Assembly (NCBI RefSeq): GCF_028649475.1 | Contig: NZ_JAQSIP010000010.1 | Span: 1-64,000, forward strand | Direction of reading: 5' to 3' | From: Curvibacter cyanobacteriorum | GTDB lineage: Bacteria > Pseudomonadota > Gammaproteobacteria > Burkholderiales > Burkholderiaceae_C | DNA length: 64,000 nucleotides | Shown: piece by piece, positions 9,294 through 17,093 of the stretch | Numbering within the stretch: the first letter of the stretch is position 1 | Layout: the number at the start of each line of letters is the position of its first letter | Notes under the pieces: model-generated | Seen by the model: the letters and a program-made list of their open reading frames with translations, nothing else | What the model was told of the DNA's origin: nothing | Database searches by the model: none | Translations under genes and position numbers: made by a program

Positions 9294-9315
9294 CTGTAGT
9301 GCTGAAACGCTACAG
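9294..9315 (-). promoter_or_regulatory. Inverted repeat directly upstream of the hsdR ribosome site
   Basis: Read on the minus strand, CTGTAGCG and CACTACAG form an 8-bp stem (one G-U pair) around a 6-base loop, ending just before the GGGGAGG ribosome site. It may be a repressor operator or an RNA hairpin that tunes HsdR translation. It has no T run, so it is not an ordinary terminator. Confidence 0.4.
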
Positions 9316-9357
9316 AGCCTTCTGACGTATTGCCATTATTTGTAGATGTTGACCTGA

Positions 9358-9744
9358 CTACCTTTGCCATAGCGTTTCGAAGTCAAAGGAAAGCTGTCTC
9401 TGGTGGCGAATCGAAAGCAGGTAGACCGTGCCCTTGATCCGCGCATACAGCAGCAGGTAGTGCGTCATCACGTACTCGCGCAGCTCGCCATCCTTGCCGA
9501 GCGAACCGAGTTTTTTGGTCAGGCGAGCAACGCCGTTGGCCACCTCAACAGAGCGCGCCGGCCGTTCTAGGAATAAGCGCCCCATGCCAGGAAAGCTTTC
9601 AAGATTGGGGATGACGGTGTCCGTCAACTCGTCAAGCAGTGCGTCGAAGGCGTGCGGAGCCCCGGCCTCAACCAAGAAGGCCTCAATCTCTTCAAGGTTC
9701 CGCTCGAAGTTGGTTGTGAGTTTGACGGTGTGCTTGGCTGTCAC
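9358..9744 (-). CDS. RelE/ParE-family toxin
   Basis: A 128-aa protein of the RelE/ParE superfamily: an N-terminal helix (TTNFERNLEEIEAFL) and a C-terminal strand set (YLLLYARIKGTVYLLSIRH) with the usual R-H-x-R pattern. RelE members cut mRNA on the ribosome and ParE members poison gyrase; the sequence does not settle which applies. The start is GTG at 9744, 16 bases after the antitoxin stop, giving the usual antitoxin-first order. At 128 aa it is longer than the roughly 90-105 aa typical of the family. The pair may stabilise the restriction island; that role is inferred from its position directly before hsdR. Confidence 0.82.
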   Translation of the reverse strand: MTAKHTVKLTTNFERNLEEIEAFLVEAGAPHAFDALLDELTDTVIPNLESFPGMGRLFLERPARSVEVANGVARLTKKLGSLGKDGELREYVMTHYLLLYARIKGTVYLLSIRHQRQLSFDFETLWQR

Positions 9745-9760
9745 GACGTGTGGCGGCTTC

Positions 9761-10063
9761 TTATCCGGTCACCTTGGCAGCGCGGCGCCGCTTGATGGCA
9801 TGCAGCGTGCTGTGCGCATCCTTGGTATTTCCTGCCGCGATGTCTGCGAGGCCTTTGCTCGCATCGTCAATCAACAGCAGGTGGATGCGTTCACGCTCAA
9901 GCTGGTGGTAGTAGTCCAGCCGTTGGGCGTCGATGACGGCCACATAGCTCTCCCCGTTCTTGGTGATGATCTTCTCTGCACCAGCTTTCACCTGGTCGGC
10001 CAGTTCAGACAGGTTCGCTCTGGCCTGCGACAGCGGGATCACATCACTGGCAGAAATGGCCAT
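9761..10063 (-). CDS. Phd/YefM-family antitoxin
   Basis: A 100-aa antitoxin with the N-terminal Phd/YefM fold (PLSQARANLSELADQVKAG, then ITKNGESYVAVID) that binds DNA and dimerises, and a charged C-terminal tail that would wrap the toxin. The start is ATG 10063 because a strong AAGGAG site lies 6 bases upstream; a longer in-frame extension to 10099 lacks this support. Its ribosome site overlaps the end of the 294-aa gene. TGTACA palindromes just upstream resemble the operators of YefM-YoeB systems, suggesting autoregulation. Confidence 0.87.
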   Translation of the reverse strand: MAISASDVIPLSQARANLSELADQVKAGAEKIITKNGESYVAVIDAQRLDYYHQLERERIHLLLIDDASKGLADIAAGNTKDAHSTLHAIKRRRAAKVTG

Positions 10064-10074
10064 GAATAGCTCCT

Positions 10075-10959
10075 TCAAGTTTTGTACAAAGTACTGCACA
10101 TCATACGCGCTCTATATTCCGTTTGAAAGACTAGGGCTGACGCAGCAACTTCTTCGAGTAGGCACACTGGGACATCAGCCACAGCCACCGGACAACGCAA
10201 GGCCAGCAGACGCCTATTAAGGTTTTCGTGCTGGGCAAACCTTGCGAGTAGCGCAGTCTTCATGACCTGCCGATATTGGCAGCTGGCTGGTTGACTTCGC
10301 CACTCCCGCGCCAAGGGCCACGGCCAATCTTTGGGGTGTGCTGTCCGCCAGTACTGTCCATCCATAACAAACGGGTATGCACTGGCGGGATGCAGCCAAC
10401 CGAGCTCGTCGGCCGGACTATCGACCGTGATTGCTTCGATGTGATGCCGGGCACCAACCGGTGAAAACTCGATGGCACCATCCAGATCACGCCGGTAGAG
10501 CAGTTGGAACCATTCCGCGCCACCAACTCGCAGTTGAATCGCTCCGACGCCCCCATCTTCGGTCAGGCGTTGCAGGAGCATGAGCGGTAGCTCGGGCCCC
10601 AGCAGGCCACGCAACCGCAGGTCTTTGGCGCTCACCGTCAGGCCGCATGATCCAGCCGGGAGCACCAGACCAGCATCCTCGGTGCGCACAACGCTGACGC
10701 GATAGCCCAAGGACAACATCCCGGCGCTGCTCCACGCGGCGATGGCAGTGCCCTGCTCCGTGTGAGCGTACCGAAGCGGTGAGGAGCAAATCACTGCCAG
10801 ATCACCAAAATGCAACGCCATAGCCCCCGCAAGCAGACTGCTTCCCGTTACGCCGACAGGGTGTCCAGCCACACGCCACGGATCTATCAGTTCGATCTTG
10901 CGCAGGTCTTGAAACAGCAGATCGGCGAATGGTTCACCCAAGCAGCCCGCCTGCATCAC
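10075..10959 (-). CDS. Uncharacterised 294-aa protein
   Basis: I do not recognise this family. The start is GTG 10959, directly after the stop of the preceding gene (TGA GTG ATG), with ATG 10956 as an equally good alternative, so the two are probably translated together. No signal peptide, clear membrane segment or nucleotide-binding motif is visible. The sequence is a mixed alpha/beta type, with several cysteines (GSCGL, RCPVAVADVPVCLL) and a glycine-rich stretch near residues 36-47. Its partner upstream looks papain-like, so a substrate, inhibitor or immunity role is possible, but this is a guess from position. The 3' end carries the promoter and operator of the downstream antitoxin. Confidence 0.6.
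   Translation of the reverse strand: MMQAGCLGEPFADLLFQDLRKIELIDPWRVAGHPVGVTGSSLLAGAMALHFGDLAVICSSPLRYAHTEQGTAIAAWSSAGMLSLGYRVSVVRTEDAGLVLPAGSCGLTVSAKDLRLRGLLGPELPLMLLQRLTEDGGVGAIQLRVGGAEWFQLLYRRDLDGAIEFSPVGARHHIEAITVDSPADELGWLHPASAYPFVMDGQYWRTAHPKDWPWPLAREWRSQPASCQYRQVMKTALLARFAQHENLNRRLLALRCPVAVADVPVCLLEEVAASALVFQTEYRARMMCSTLYKT
10081..10128 (-). promoter_or_regulatory. Putative promoter/operator of the toxin-antitoxin pair
   Basis: The perfect palindrome TTTGTACAAA (10081-10090), with a second GTAC at 10091-10094, contains the TGTACA core known from YefM-YoeB operators. On the minus strand a TATGAT box (10105-10100) lies just upstream, with a poor -35 (TTTCAA, 17-base spacing). All of it is inside the 3' end of the 294-aa gene and 20-60 bases before the antitoxin start. 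Confidence 0.45.
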
Positions 10960-11478
10960 TCACTTCCCGGCAGTTTTGTTCATCTGTGTCACGCCGATGT
11001 ACCAGGACGGCGGGAGCTCGGCCAAGGCAGCAGTGCCCATACGCACATGGAACTTGCTGTCAGTGTGCGGGTAGGGATCAACCACATACGGCTGGGCTGT
11101 CTTGCCGTCGACGGAGGTGTTGCGGTGATAGAGAACTGCCCGCCCCACCTCATATGATTCATCGTAGGACACAAGCGCCAGAGCTACCTCGGGAAGTCCA
11201 GCGTAGCTTTTTGCCTCCTTCCAGACAGTTGCGACCAGTCCATGGGCTGCCAGCAAGCGGGCAATGAAGTCACCATCCGCATAGAGCCAATAGGGGCCGG
11301 CCTTGGGCAGTCCTAGGGTTTCAGCCTGCTTGAAGATGTCGGCAAGGCTCTTGTTGCTAAGCATGGCGCAACAGGCCAGCACATCTGCGTGGCGGTCTTC
11401 GCCCTGGCTGATGCGTTGAAAGAAAGGTTTGAACGATGCAGCGGATGCTGCGGTATTGGTGGCGGGCGTGCTTGCCAT
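10960..11478 (-). CDS. Small protein with possible papain/C39-like cysteine peptidase fold
   Basis: A 172-aa protein. The start is ATG 11478 because a GGAG site lies 6 bases upstream; the open frame continues further upstream without support. A cysteine pair at 36-37 heads a helix (ACCAMLSNKSLADIF), H118 ends a strand (GRAVLYHRN) and D134 is in VVDPYP, an order matching the Cys-His-Asp triad of C39/papain-like enzymes. The overall resemblance is weak, and the usual oxyanion glutamine/aspartate before the cysteine is not obvious, so activity is uncertain. No signal peptide is seen. It is the first gene of the collinear minus-strand block and directly abuts the 294-aa gene. Confidence 0.5.
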   Translation of the reverse strand: MASTPATNTAASAASFKPFFQRISQGEDRHADVLACCAMLSNKSLADIFKQAETLGLPKAGPYWLYADGDFIARLLAAHGLVATVWKEAKSYAGLPEVALALVSYDESYEVGRAVLYHRNTSVDGKTAQPYVVDPYPHTDSKFHVRMGTAALAELPPSWYIGVTQMNKTAGK

Positions 11479-11861
11479 GATGATCTCCGAAGGCTGAACA
11501 AAACAAACGCACACGGCAAAGCCTTCCGGTCGATGCGACCAGAACAACGAGTGTTCAAGGGGAATCAGATCGAGTGGCTACGCCGTGGCAACTGGCCGAC
11601 CGCAGCGGCTCAATGAGTGGCGGTGGCTTTTTTCAGCATATTGCGGGGCGAGCGCGCCAGCACAACGAAAAAACTTTGCCAGACAGCAGCAGAAGCGGCG
11701 TGCGACTCGAAGGCCACGCTGCGCGGCGACTTGCCACGCGCACGCGACGGCACAAAGACAAACGCCGCAAACGGAAACCGTTGCGGCGTTGTGAGTTGAC
11801 TTGTGAGCCGTTGCCTTGTAAGCTAAAAAGCTTTTTCAAATCAACGATTTACAGAAGTCTA
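11479..11861. other. Junction between island and tRNA operon
   Basis: A 383-base stretch without a convincing gene. It holds the terminator of the tRNA operon (11750-11790) and must hold any dedicated promoter of the island block, but I find no strong -35/-10 pair. Open frames here are arginine-rich shadows. I see no integrase gene and no copy of a tRNA 3' end that would mark an attachment site. Confidence 0.55.
11750..11790 (-). terminator. Terminator of the duplicated tRNA operon
   Basis: AACGCCGCAA pairs with TTGCGGCGTT (11761-11770 and 11781-11790), giving a stable stem; on the minus strand it is followed by the T-rich TTTGTCTTTG. It lies 72 bases past the last tRNA-Asp and faces the right way. 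Confidence 0.65.
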
Positions 11862-11938
11862 TGGCGGAGTGGACGGGACTCGAACCCGCGACCCCCGGCG
11901 TGACAGGCCGGTATTCTAACCAACTGAACTACCACTCC
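11862..11938 (-). tRNA. tRNA-Asp (GTC), copy 2 of the operon
   Basis: A 77-nt cloverleaf with encoded CCA. The acceptor begins GGAGTGG, the anticodon loop is CTGTCAC giving GTC, and the T arm is GCGGG-TTCGAGT-CCCGT. It is identical to the copy at 12230-12306 and is the last gene in transcription order. Confidence 0.97.
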
Positions 11939-11986
11939 TGGTAGATAGCTGTTGTGCTCTGTTGCCAGAGCCAAGTGCTACAAACT

Positions 11987-12062
11987 TGGCGACCCTACGG
12001 GGATTCGAACCCCGGTACTCACCGTGAAAGGGTGATGTCCTAGGCCTCTAGACGATAGGGTC
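11987..12062 (-). tRNA. tRNA-Glu (TTC), copy 2
   Basis: A 76-nt tRNA with encoded CCA, starting GACCCTATCGTCTAGAGGCC. The anticodon loop CTTTCAC gives TTC. It is identical to the copy at 12355-12430, and lies two genes from gltX, whose product charges it. Confidence 0.97.
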
Positions 12063-12093
12063 AAACCTTGGACTAACCGAAACTAGCAAAAAT

Positions 12094-12169
<76 letters not shown>

Positions 12170-12229
12170 AATTTCTTGGCTTTCACCAAAAAACGCTTTG
12201 CACATCATTGACACACAAAGACTTCAAAC

Positions 12230-12306
12230 TGGCGGAGTGGACGGGACTCGAACCCGCGACCCCCGGCGTGACAGGCCGGTATTCTAACCAACTGAACTAC
12301 CACTCC
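12230..12306 (-). tRNA. tRNA-Asp (GTC), copy 1
   Basis: A 77-nt tRNA with encoded CCA and GTC anticodon, identical over its whole length to the gene at 11862-11938. It is third in transcription order. Confidence 0.97.
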
Positions 12307-12354
12307 TGGCAGGCAGCTTTTTCGCTCTGTTGCCAGAGCCAAGTGCTACAAACT

Positions 12355-12430
12355 TGGCGACCCTACGGGGATTCGAACCCCGGTACTCACCGTGAAAGGG
12401 TGATGTCCTAGGCCTCTAGACGATAGGGTC
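12355..12430 (-). tRNA. tRNA-Glu (TTC), copy 1
   Basis: A 76-nt tRNA with encoded CCA and TTC anticodon, identical to the gene at 11987-12062. Confidence 0.97.
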
Positions 12431-12454
12431 AAAACCTTGGACTACTCAACAAAG

Positions 12455-12530
<76 letters not shown>

Positions 12531-12597
12531 ACTTGAAGTCTCTCGACTTCTTGCTAACTTCTTAAATTTCTCTAAGTCGTTAACTGCTGAGACTTGA

Positions 12598-12627
12598 ATT
12601 ATAGGCAGATTTTCAGCGGTTTTGCAA
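12598..12627 (-). promoter_or_regulatory. Promoter of the tRNA operon inside the gltX 3' end
   Basis: On the minus strand TTGCAA (12622-12627) and a perfect TATAAT (12598-12603) are separated by 18 bases. The -35 lies within the last codons of gltX and the -10 just after its TGA, about 67 bases upstream of the first tRNA-Ala. Confidence 0.75.
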
Positions 12628-14019
12628 ACGAATCGAAATTTTTTCTTTTCCGACCAATTCGAGCACCGCATCGACCGACGGCGTGTGGGCCGTGCCCACC
12701 GTCAGCACCCGCACCGGCATGGCCAGCTGGGGCATCTTCAGCCCGTATTGTGCCAGCACTTCCTTGAAGGCCGCGGCAATCGAGGCCTTGTCCCAGGCAC
12801 AGTCCTGCAGCTTGGCAGCCAGGGTGTCGAGCGCCGGGTAGATGGCCTCGGTCACATGCTTGGCGCGCTCCTCTTCGACCATCTTCACGCTGTCGGCGTA
12901 AAACACCTCGGCCCAGTCCGCCAGCACCACCAGGGTGTCGCAGCGGTCCTTGAACAGGCCGCAAATGCGCGGCAGGCGGCCGTCGTCGAGGCCGTTCAGG
13001 CCCCGGGCCTGCAACAGGGGCAGCACTTTGTCGGCCAGGGCCTGGTCGTCCATGGCCTTGAGGTGCTGGGCGTTGACCCAACGCAGTTTGGCCTCGTCGA
13101 ACTGGGCCGCGCTGCGACCCAGGTGGTCAAGGTTGAACCAGGACAGGAACTGCTCGCGGCTGAAGATCTCATCGTCGCCATGCGACCAACCCAGGCGGGC
13201 CAGGTAGTTCACCATGGCCTCGGGCAGGTAGCCCTCGTCGCGGTACTGGGTCACGGGCTTGGCACCGTTGCGCTTGCTCATCTTCTCGCCCTGCTCGTTG
13301 AGCACGGTGGGCAAGTGGGCGTAGACCGGGGGCTCTTGGCCCAGGGCACGGAAGATGTTGATCTGGCGCGGCGTGTTGTTGACGTGGTCGTCGCCACGGA
13401 TCACGTGGGTGATGGCCATGTCGATGTCGTCGACCACGACGCAGAAGTTGTAGGTCGGCGTGCCATCGGGGCGGGCGATCACCAGGTCGTCGAGTTCGTC
13501 GTTGCTGATCTCGATGCGGCCCTTGACCTTGTCTTCCCAGACCACCGAACCGCCTTGCGGGTTCTTGAAGCGCAGCACCGGCTGCACACCTTCGGGCACC
13601 GGCGGCAGGGTCTTGCCCGGGGCCGGACGCCAGGTGCCGTCATAACGCGGCTTTTCCTTGGCAGCCATCTGGCGCTCGCGCAGCGCGTCGAGTTCGGCCA
13701 CGCTCATGTAGCAGGGGTAGACATGGCCTGCCGCCTGCAACTGGGCCAGCACTTCCTTGTAGCGGTCCATGCGCTGCATTTGGTAGACCGGGCCTTCGTC
13801 GTGGTCCAGGCCCAGCCACTTCATGCCTTCGATGATCACGTCCACCGCGGCCTGCGAAGAGCGTTCCAGGTCGGTGTCCTCGATGCGCAGCACGAAGGTA
13901 CCTTGGTTGGCACGCGCAAAGCCCCAGGGGTACAGCGCCGAGCGGATGTTGCCAAGGTGGATGAAGCCAGTGGGCGACGGCGCAAAACGGGTGCGCACGG
14001 GGGTGGAAGCGGTGGTCAT
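12613..14019 (-). CDS. gltX: Glutamyl-tRNA synthetase
   Basis: A cytoplasmic class I aminoacyl-tRNA synthetase that charges tRNA-Glu. The 468-aa protein shows the Rossmann-fold start RFAPSPTG, the HIGH-type signature HLGN at 21-24, the family motif [10 protein letters not shown] and the KMSKR loop at 246-250, followed by the helical anticodon-binding domain. Length and motifs are normal. It lies directly upstream of the tRNA operon containing two tRNA-Glu genes, whose promoter overlaps its 3' end. The upstream neighbour is purF, 110 bases away, with stem-loops between. Confidence 0.97.
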   Translation of the reverse strand: MTTASTPVRTRFAPSPTGFIHLGNIRSALYPWGFARANQGTFVLRIEDTDLERSSQAAVDVIIEGMKWLGLDHDEGPVYQMQRMDRYKEVLAQLQAAGHVYPCYMSVAELDALRERQMAAKEKPRYDGTWRPAPGKTLPPVPEGVQPVLRFKNPQGGSVVWEDKVKGRIEISNDELDDLVIARPDGTPTYNFCVVVDDIDMAITHVIRGDDHVNNTPRQINIFRALGQEPPVYAHLPTVLNEQGEKMSKRNGAKPVTQYRDEGYLPEAMVNYLARLGWSHGDDEIFSREQFLSWFNLDHLGRSAAQFDEAKLRWVNAQHLKAMDDQALADKVLPLLQARGLNGLDDGRLPRICGLFKDRCDTLVVLADWAEVFYADSVKMVEEERAKHVTEAIYPALDTLAAKLQDCAWDKASIAAAFKEVLAQYGLKMPQLAMPVRVLTVGTAHTPSVDAVLELVGKEKISIRLQNR

Positions 14020-14042
14020 GACAGGTCAGGGCTTAAAGGCGA

Positions 14043-14125
14043 CTGGCCACCGAGGTGGCCAGATCGCTGGGAACACAAAATAACAAGGCCATCGGCCCGG
14101 TCGCACGGTGGGGGCCCAAGCCCCC
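14043..14125. other. Two stem-loops between purF and gltX
   Basis: CTGGCCAC/GTGGCCAG (14043-14062) and GGGGGC/GCCCCC (14110-14125) form compact hairpins; the second begins 5 bases past the purF stop on the minus strand. Neither has a proper T run, so they may be weak terminators or RNA-stabilising structures. Confidence 0.4.
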
Positions 14126-14129
14126 GGGC

Positions 14130-15638
14130 TCAGGCTTCCTGGGCGTTTGGCAGGGCCAGGCGCGAGGTGTCGGTGTCACCGGCCTCGTCTTGGCCCACGC
14201 GGTTTTCGTTGAGGCGCACGATGTCGTCGGAGGTGATGTCGCCGGTCACGTAGACACCGTCGAAGCACGACGCATCAAAACCCGTGATGCCGCTGTTCAG
14301 CGAGCCAATCGCGGCCTTCATGGCGTCAACATCTTGGTAAATCAGGGCGTCGCAGCCAATGATCTGGCGCACTTCCTCGACCGTGCGGCCGTGGGCCACC
14401 AGCTCGGTGCTGGTCGGCATGTCGATGCCGTACACATTGGGGTAGCGCACCGGCGGTGCCGCGCTGGCCATGTAGACCTTGTTGGCGCCGGCGTCGCGCG
14501 CCATCTGGACGATTTCACGGCTGGTCGTGCCGCGCACGATCGAGTCGTCGACCAACAGCACGTTGCGGCCCTTGAACTCGCTGGCGATCACATTGAGCTT
14601 CTGGCGCACCGACTTCTTGCGCACGCCTTGGCCCGGCATGATGAAGGTGCGGCCGACGTAGCGGTTCTTCACAAAGCCTTCGCGGTACGGCAGGCCCAGC
14701 AGGTGGGCCAACTGGGTGGCGCTGGGGCGGCTCGATTCGGGGATCGGGATGACCACATCGATCTCGTTCGGCGGCACCGTCGAGACCACGCGCTTGGCCA
14801 GGGTCTCGCCCAGGTTCAGGCGAGCCTGGTAGACCGAGATGTTGTCCAGCACCGAATCGGGACGGGCCAGGTAGACAAACTCAAAAATACAGGGGTTGAG
14901 CTTGGGGTTCTCGGCGCATTGCTGCGAGTGGATCTGACCCTTGAGGTCGATGAACACGGCTTCGCCGGGGTTGATGTTGCGCTCGAACACATGGCCCGTG
15001 CCCTCCAGGGCCACCGACTCGCTGGCCACCATCACGGTGCCGTCGGCGCTGCGGCCCATGGCCAGCGGACGGATGCCGTGCGGGTCGCGGAAAGCCAGCA
15101 GGCCGTGCCCGGCGATCAGCGCGATCACGGCGTACGAGCCCTTGACGCGCTTGTGCACGGCACGCACCGCGGCAAACACCTCTTCGGATTGCAGCGGCAG
15201 GCCGCGGGTGGCGCGCTCGAGTTCGTGCGCAAACACGTTCAGCAGCACTTCGGAGTCGCTGTCGGTGTTGGTGTGGCGGTGGTCGGTGGAGAACAGCTCC
15301 GAGCGCAGCGCCTTGGCGTTGGTCAGGTTGCCGTTGTGCACCAGCACGATGCCGAAGGGCGCGTTCACGTAGAAGGGCTGGGCCTCTTCCTCGCTGTAGG
15401 CGTTGCCCGCGGTCGGGTAACGCACCTGGCCCAAGCCGACATCACCCGGCAAGGCGCGCATGTTGCGGGTGCGGAACACGTCACGCACCATGCCCTTGGC
15501 CTTGTGCATGAAGAATTTCCGCTCCTGCTGGGTCACGATGCCGGCGGCATCCTGACCACGGTGCTGCAGCAACAGCAACGCGTCGTAAATGAGCTGATTC
15601 ACAGGGGCGTTGCTGACAACGCCGACGATTCCACACAT
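14130..15638 (-). CDS. purF: Amidophosphoribosyltransferase
   Basis: Catalyses the first committed step of purine synthesis, PRPP plus glutamine to phosphoribosylamine. It has 502 aa from ATG 15638, chosen because the N-terminal nucleophile cysteine must follow the initiator Met (MCGIVG); the open frame runs 11 codons further. The glutaminase domain (1 to about 230) includes the HNGNLTN motif at 101-107, and the phosphoribosyltransferase domain carries the PRPP loop LLVDDSIVRGTTS at 361-373. It is the last gene of the folC-SPOR-cvpA-purF operon, 13 bases after cvpA. Confidence 0.97.
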   Translation of the reverse strand: MCGIVGVVSNAPVNQLIYDALLLLQHRGQDAAGIVTQQERKFFMHKAKGMVRDVFRTRNMRALPGDVGLGQVRYPTAGNAYSEEEAQPFYVNAPFGIVLVHNGNLTNAKALRSELFSTDHRHTNTDSDSEVLLNVFAHELERATRGLPLQSEEVFAAVRAVHKRVKGSYAVIALIAGHGLLAFRDPHGIRPLAMGRSADGTVMVASESVALEGTGHVFERNINPGEAVFIDLKGQIHSQQCAENPKLNPCIFEFVYLARPDSVLDNISVYQARLNLGETLAKRVVSTVPPNEIDVVIPIPESSRPSATQLAHLLGLPYREGFVKNRYVGRTFIMPGQGVRKKSVRQKLNVIASEFKGRNVLLVDDSIVRGTTSREIVQMARDAGANKVYMASAAPPVRYPNVYGIDMPTSTELVAHGRTVEEVRQIIGCDALIYQDVDAMKAAIGSLNSGITGFDASCFDGVYVTGDITSDDIVRLNENRVGQDEAGDTDTSRLALPNAQEA

Positions 15639-15651
15639 GACAAAACCCCGA

Positions 15652-16137
15652 TCAAGGAAGGTATCTTCCAAACTGCGCCGGCAACGCCGGCTTCAAACCA
15701 TCCAGCACCGCCGCAAGCACCGGTGCCCCTTTTGACTCCTGCCACCAACCGCCCTCGTGCAGCGGGGTGATCTGAACCACCGCCGCCACCGCGAGCAAGA
15801 ATACTGCGCCACGCACCAGGCCAAACAAGGCCCCGAGCGCGCGGTCGGCAGGCCTCACGCCAATCGCCGACACAAGCTTCTGGGCCAGAAAGGCCACCAG
15901 CGCTGAGGCAAAGATGGCCGCGATGAACACCACCAGGAACCCGGCCGCATAACGCATGGGCCCGTCCAGTCCGCCCAACGGCAGGTAGGCCGCCACGTCG
16001 AGCGCGAACCACTGAGCCACCCAGAAAGCCACCACCCAACCGGCCAGCGACACCATCTCGTACACCAGACCGCGCCAGGCGCCGATCACCAGGGACACCC
16101 CCAGCACCAGCAACAACGCCATATCGACCACGGCCAT
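15652..16137 (-). CDS. cvpA: CvpA family inner-membrane protein
   Basis: A 161-aa protein with four predicted membrane segments (about 4-20, 27-45, 62-85, 103-122), of the CvpA/colicin V production family. Its cellular role is unclear; in many proteobacteria it lies directly before purF, as here (13 bases apart). The start is ATG 16137; a second ATG five codons in is possible. Confidence 0.9.
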   Translation of the reverse strand: MAVVDMALLLVLGVSLVIGAWRGLVYEMVSLAGWVVAFWVAQWFALDVAAYLPLGGLDGPMRYAAGFLVVFIAAIFASALVAFLAQKLVSAIGVRPADRALGALFGLVRGAVFLLAVAAVVQITPLHEGGWWQESKGAPVLAAVLDGLKPALPAQFGRYLP

Positions 16138-16169
16138 CAGACCTGCCCTCGCTTCCGGTGCACGCTGAA

Positions 16170-17081
16170 TTACAAGGTCAGGATGGAAGCGGGCAAATCA
16201 AGGGACTTGATGCGCCCGGCGGCCTTATCGGCCTCCACCTTGCCTGCGAACGGTCCGACCCGCACCCGAATGCGCTTGCCATCGGGCGTGTCCACCACTT
16301 GCGTGTATGTCTTGAGACCGGCTTTTTCAAGCTTCAGGCGCGCCTCACGCGCCTTGGTCGCGTCACTGAAGGCGCCGACCTGCACGATGAAACGGGCGGC
16401 GTCGGCCGCCGCGGCCTCGGGGGCCGCCTTGCCTTCGAGCAGGGCACGCGCGCGGGCGGCGTCGTCCGACTTGGCCTCGGCCTTGTCGGCCTTCGGTTCG
16501 GGCTTGCTGTCTGCCTTGGCCTCGACCTTGGGTTCAGGCTTGGCGTCCGGGCGGGTGGCAGGCCGCGCTTCGGCCTTGGCTTCGGGGCGCGGCTCCGGCT
16601 TGGCCTCGGCCTTGTGCTCCGGCTTGTGTTCTGGTTTGGCCTCGGGCTTGCGTTCGGCCTTGGCCTCCGGCTTGGCTTCGGCGCGGGGTTCGGGCTTGAC
16701 GCTGTCCTTGCGCGGTTCGGCCGCGGCCACGGTGGTCTTGGACTCGGGGCGGTTGTCGCGGCGATCGCTGCCAGCCACCACTTCTTCGTCGGGCGCGATA
16801 CCGGACAGCGCCGGGCTCGGCGTCGGCACCGCCAGCGGGGTGGTCTTGTTCTTGTCGGGGATGACGATCGGGATGTCGATCGGCACCGGCCGTGGCTGGG
16901 TGTCAAACAACAGCGGGAACCCCAGCACACCGGCCAGCACCAGCACCGCTGAACCGATCAGGCGGTGGCGGGCGCGGCGGCGCAGAACCTCGACGCTGTC
17001 AGCCTGCGCACTGGCCGGCGGGCGCTCGTCACGGCCCTTGGAAGCGCCCCCCAGGGGCCAGCGGAACTTGAAAAAAGCCAT
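16170..17081 (-). CDS. SPOR-domain protein (DedD-like)
   Basis: A 303-aa bitopic inner-membrane protein: a charged cytoplasmic start, one membrane helix at about 41-59, a long low-complexity periplasmic linker (about 120-215) of repeated KPE, KAE and EAK units, and a C-terminal SPOR domain (229-303, starting RFIVQVGAFSD). SPOR domains bind denuded septal peptidoglycan, so the protein probably localises to the division site, as DedD does in E. coli. It is in the folC-dedD-cvpA-purF arrangement: 12 bases after folC and 32 bases before cvpA. The linker is likely variable in length between strains. Confidence 0.88.
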   Translation of the reverse strand: MAFFKFRWPLGGASKGRDERPPASAQADSVEVLRRRARHRLIGSAVLVLAGVLGFPLLFDTQPRPVPIDIPIVIPDKNKTTPLAVPTPSPALSGIAPDEEVVAGSDRRDNRPESKTTVAAAEPRKDSVKPEPRAEAKPEAKAERKPEAKPEHKPEHKAEAKPEPRPEAKAEARPATRPDAKPEPKVEAKADSKPEPKADKAEAKSDDAARARALLEGKAAPEAAAADAARFIVQVGAFSDATKAREARLKLEKAGLKTYTQVVDTPDGKRIRVRVGPFAGKVEADKAAGRIKSLDLPASILTL

Positions 17082-17093
17082 GAGGTGAGGTGT

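Noticed and set aside
11479-11861. An integrase attachment site at the tRNA-Asp 3' end
   Set aside because: No integrase gene and no second copy of the tRNA 3' end is seen within the window, so tRNA-targeted integration is only a possibility.
12208-12411. A short plus-strand frame reading like a conserved peptide
   Set aside because: It is the reverse of the tRNA-Asp and tRNA-Glu genes; such frames are often wrongly annotated as proteins.
12622-15770. Long plus-strand open frames opposite gltX and purF
   Set aside because: Both are antisense shadows of certain genes; no domain, ribosome site or natural start is visible.
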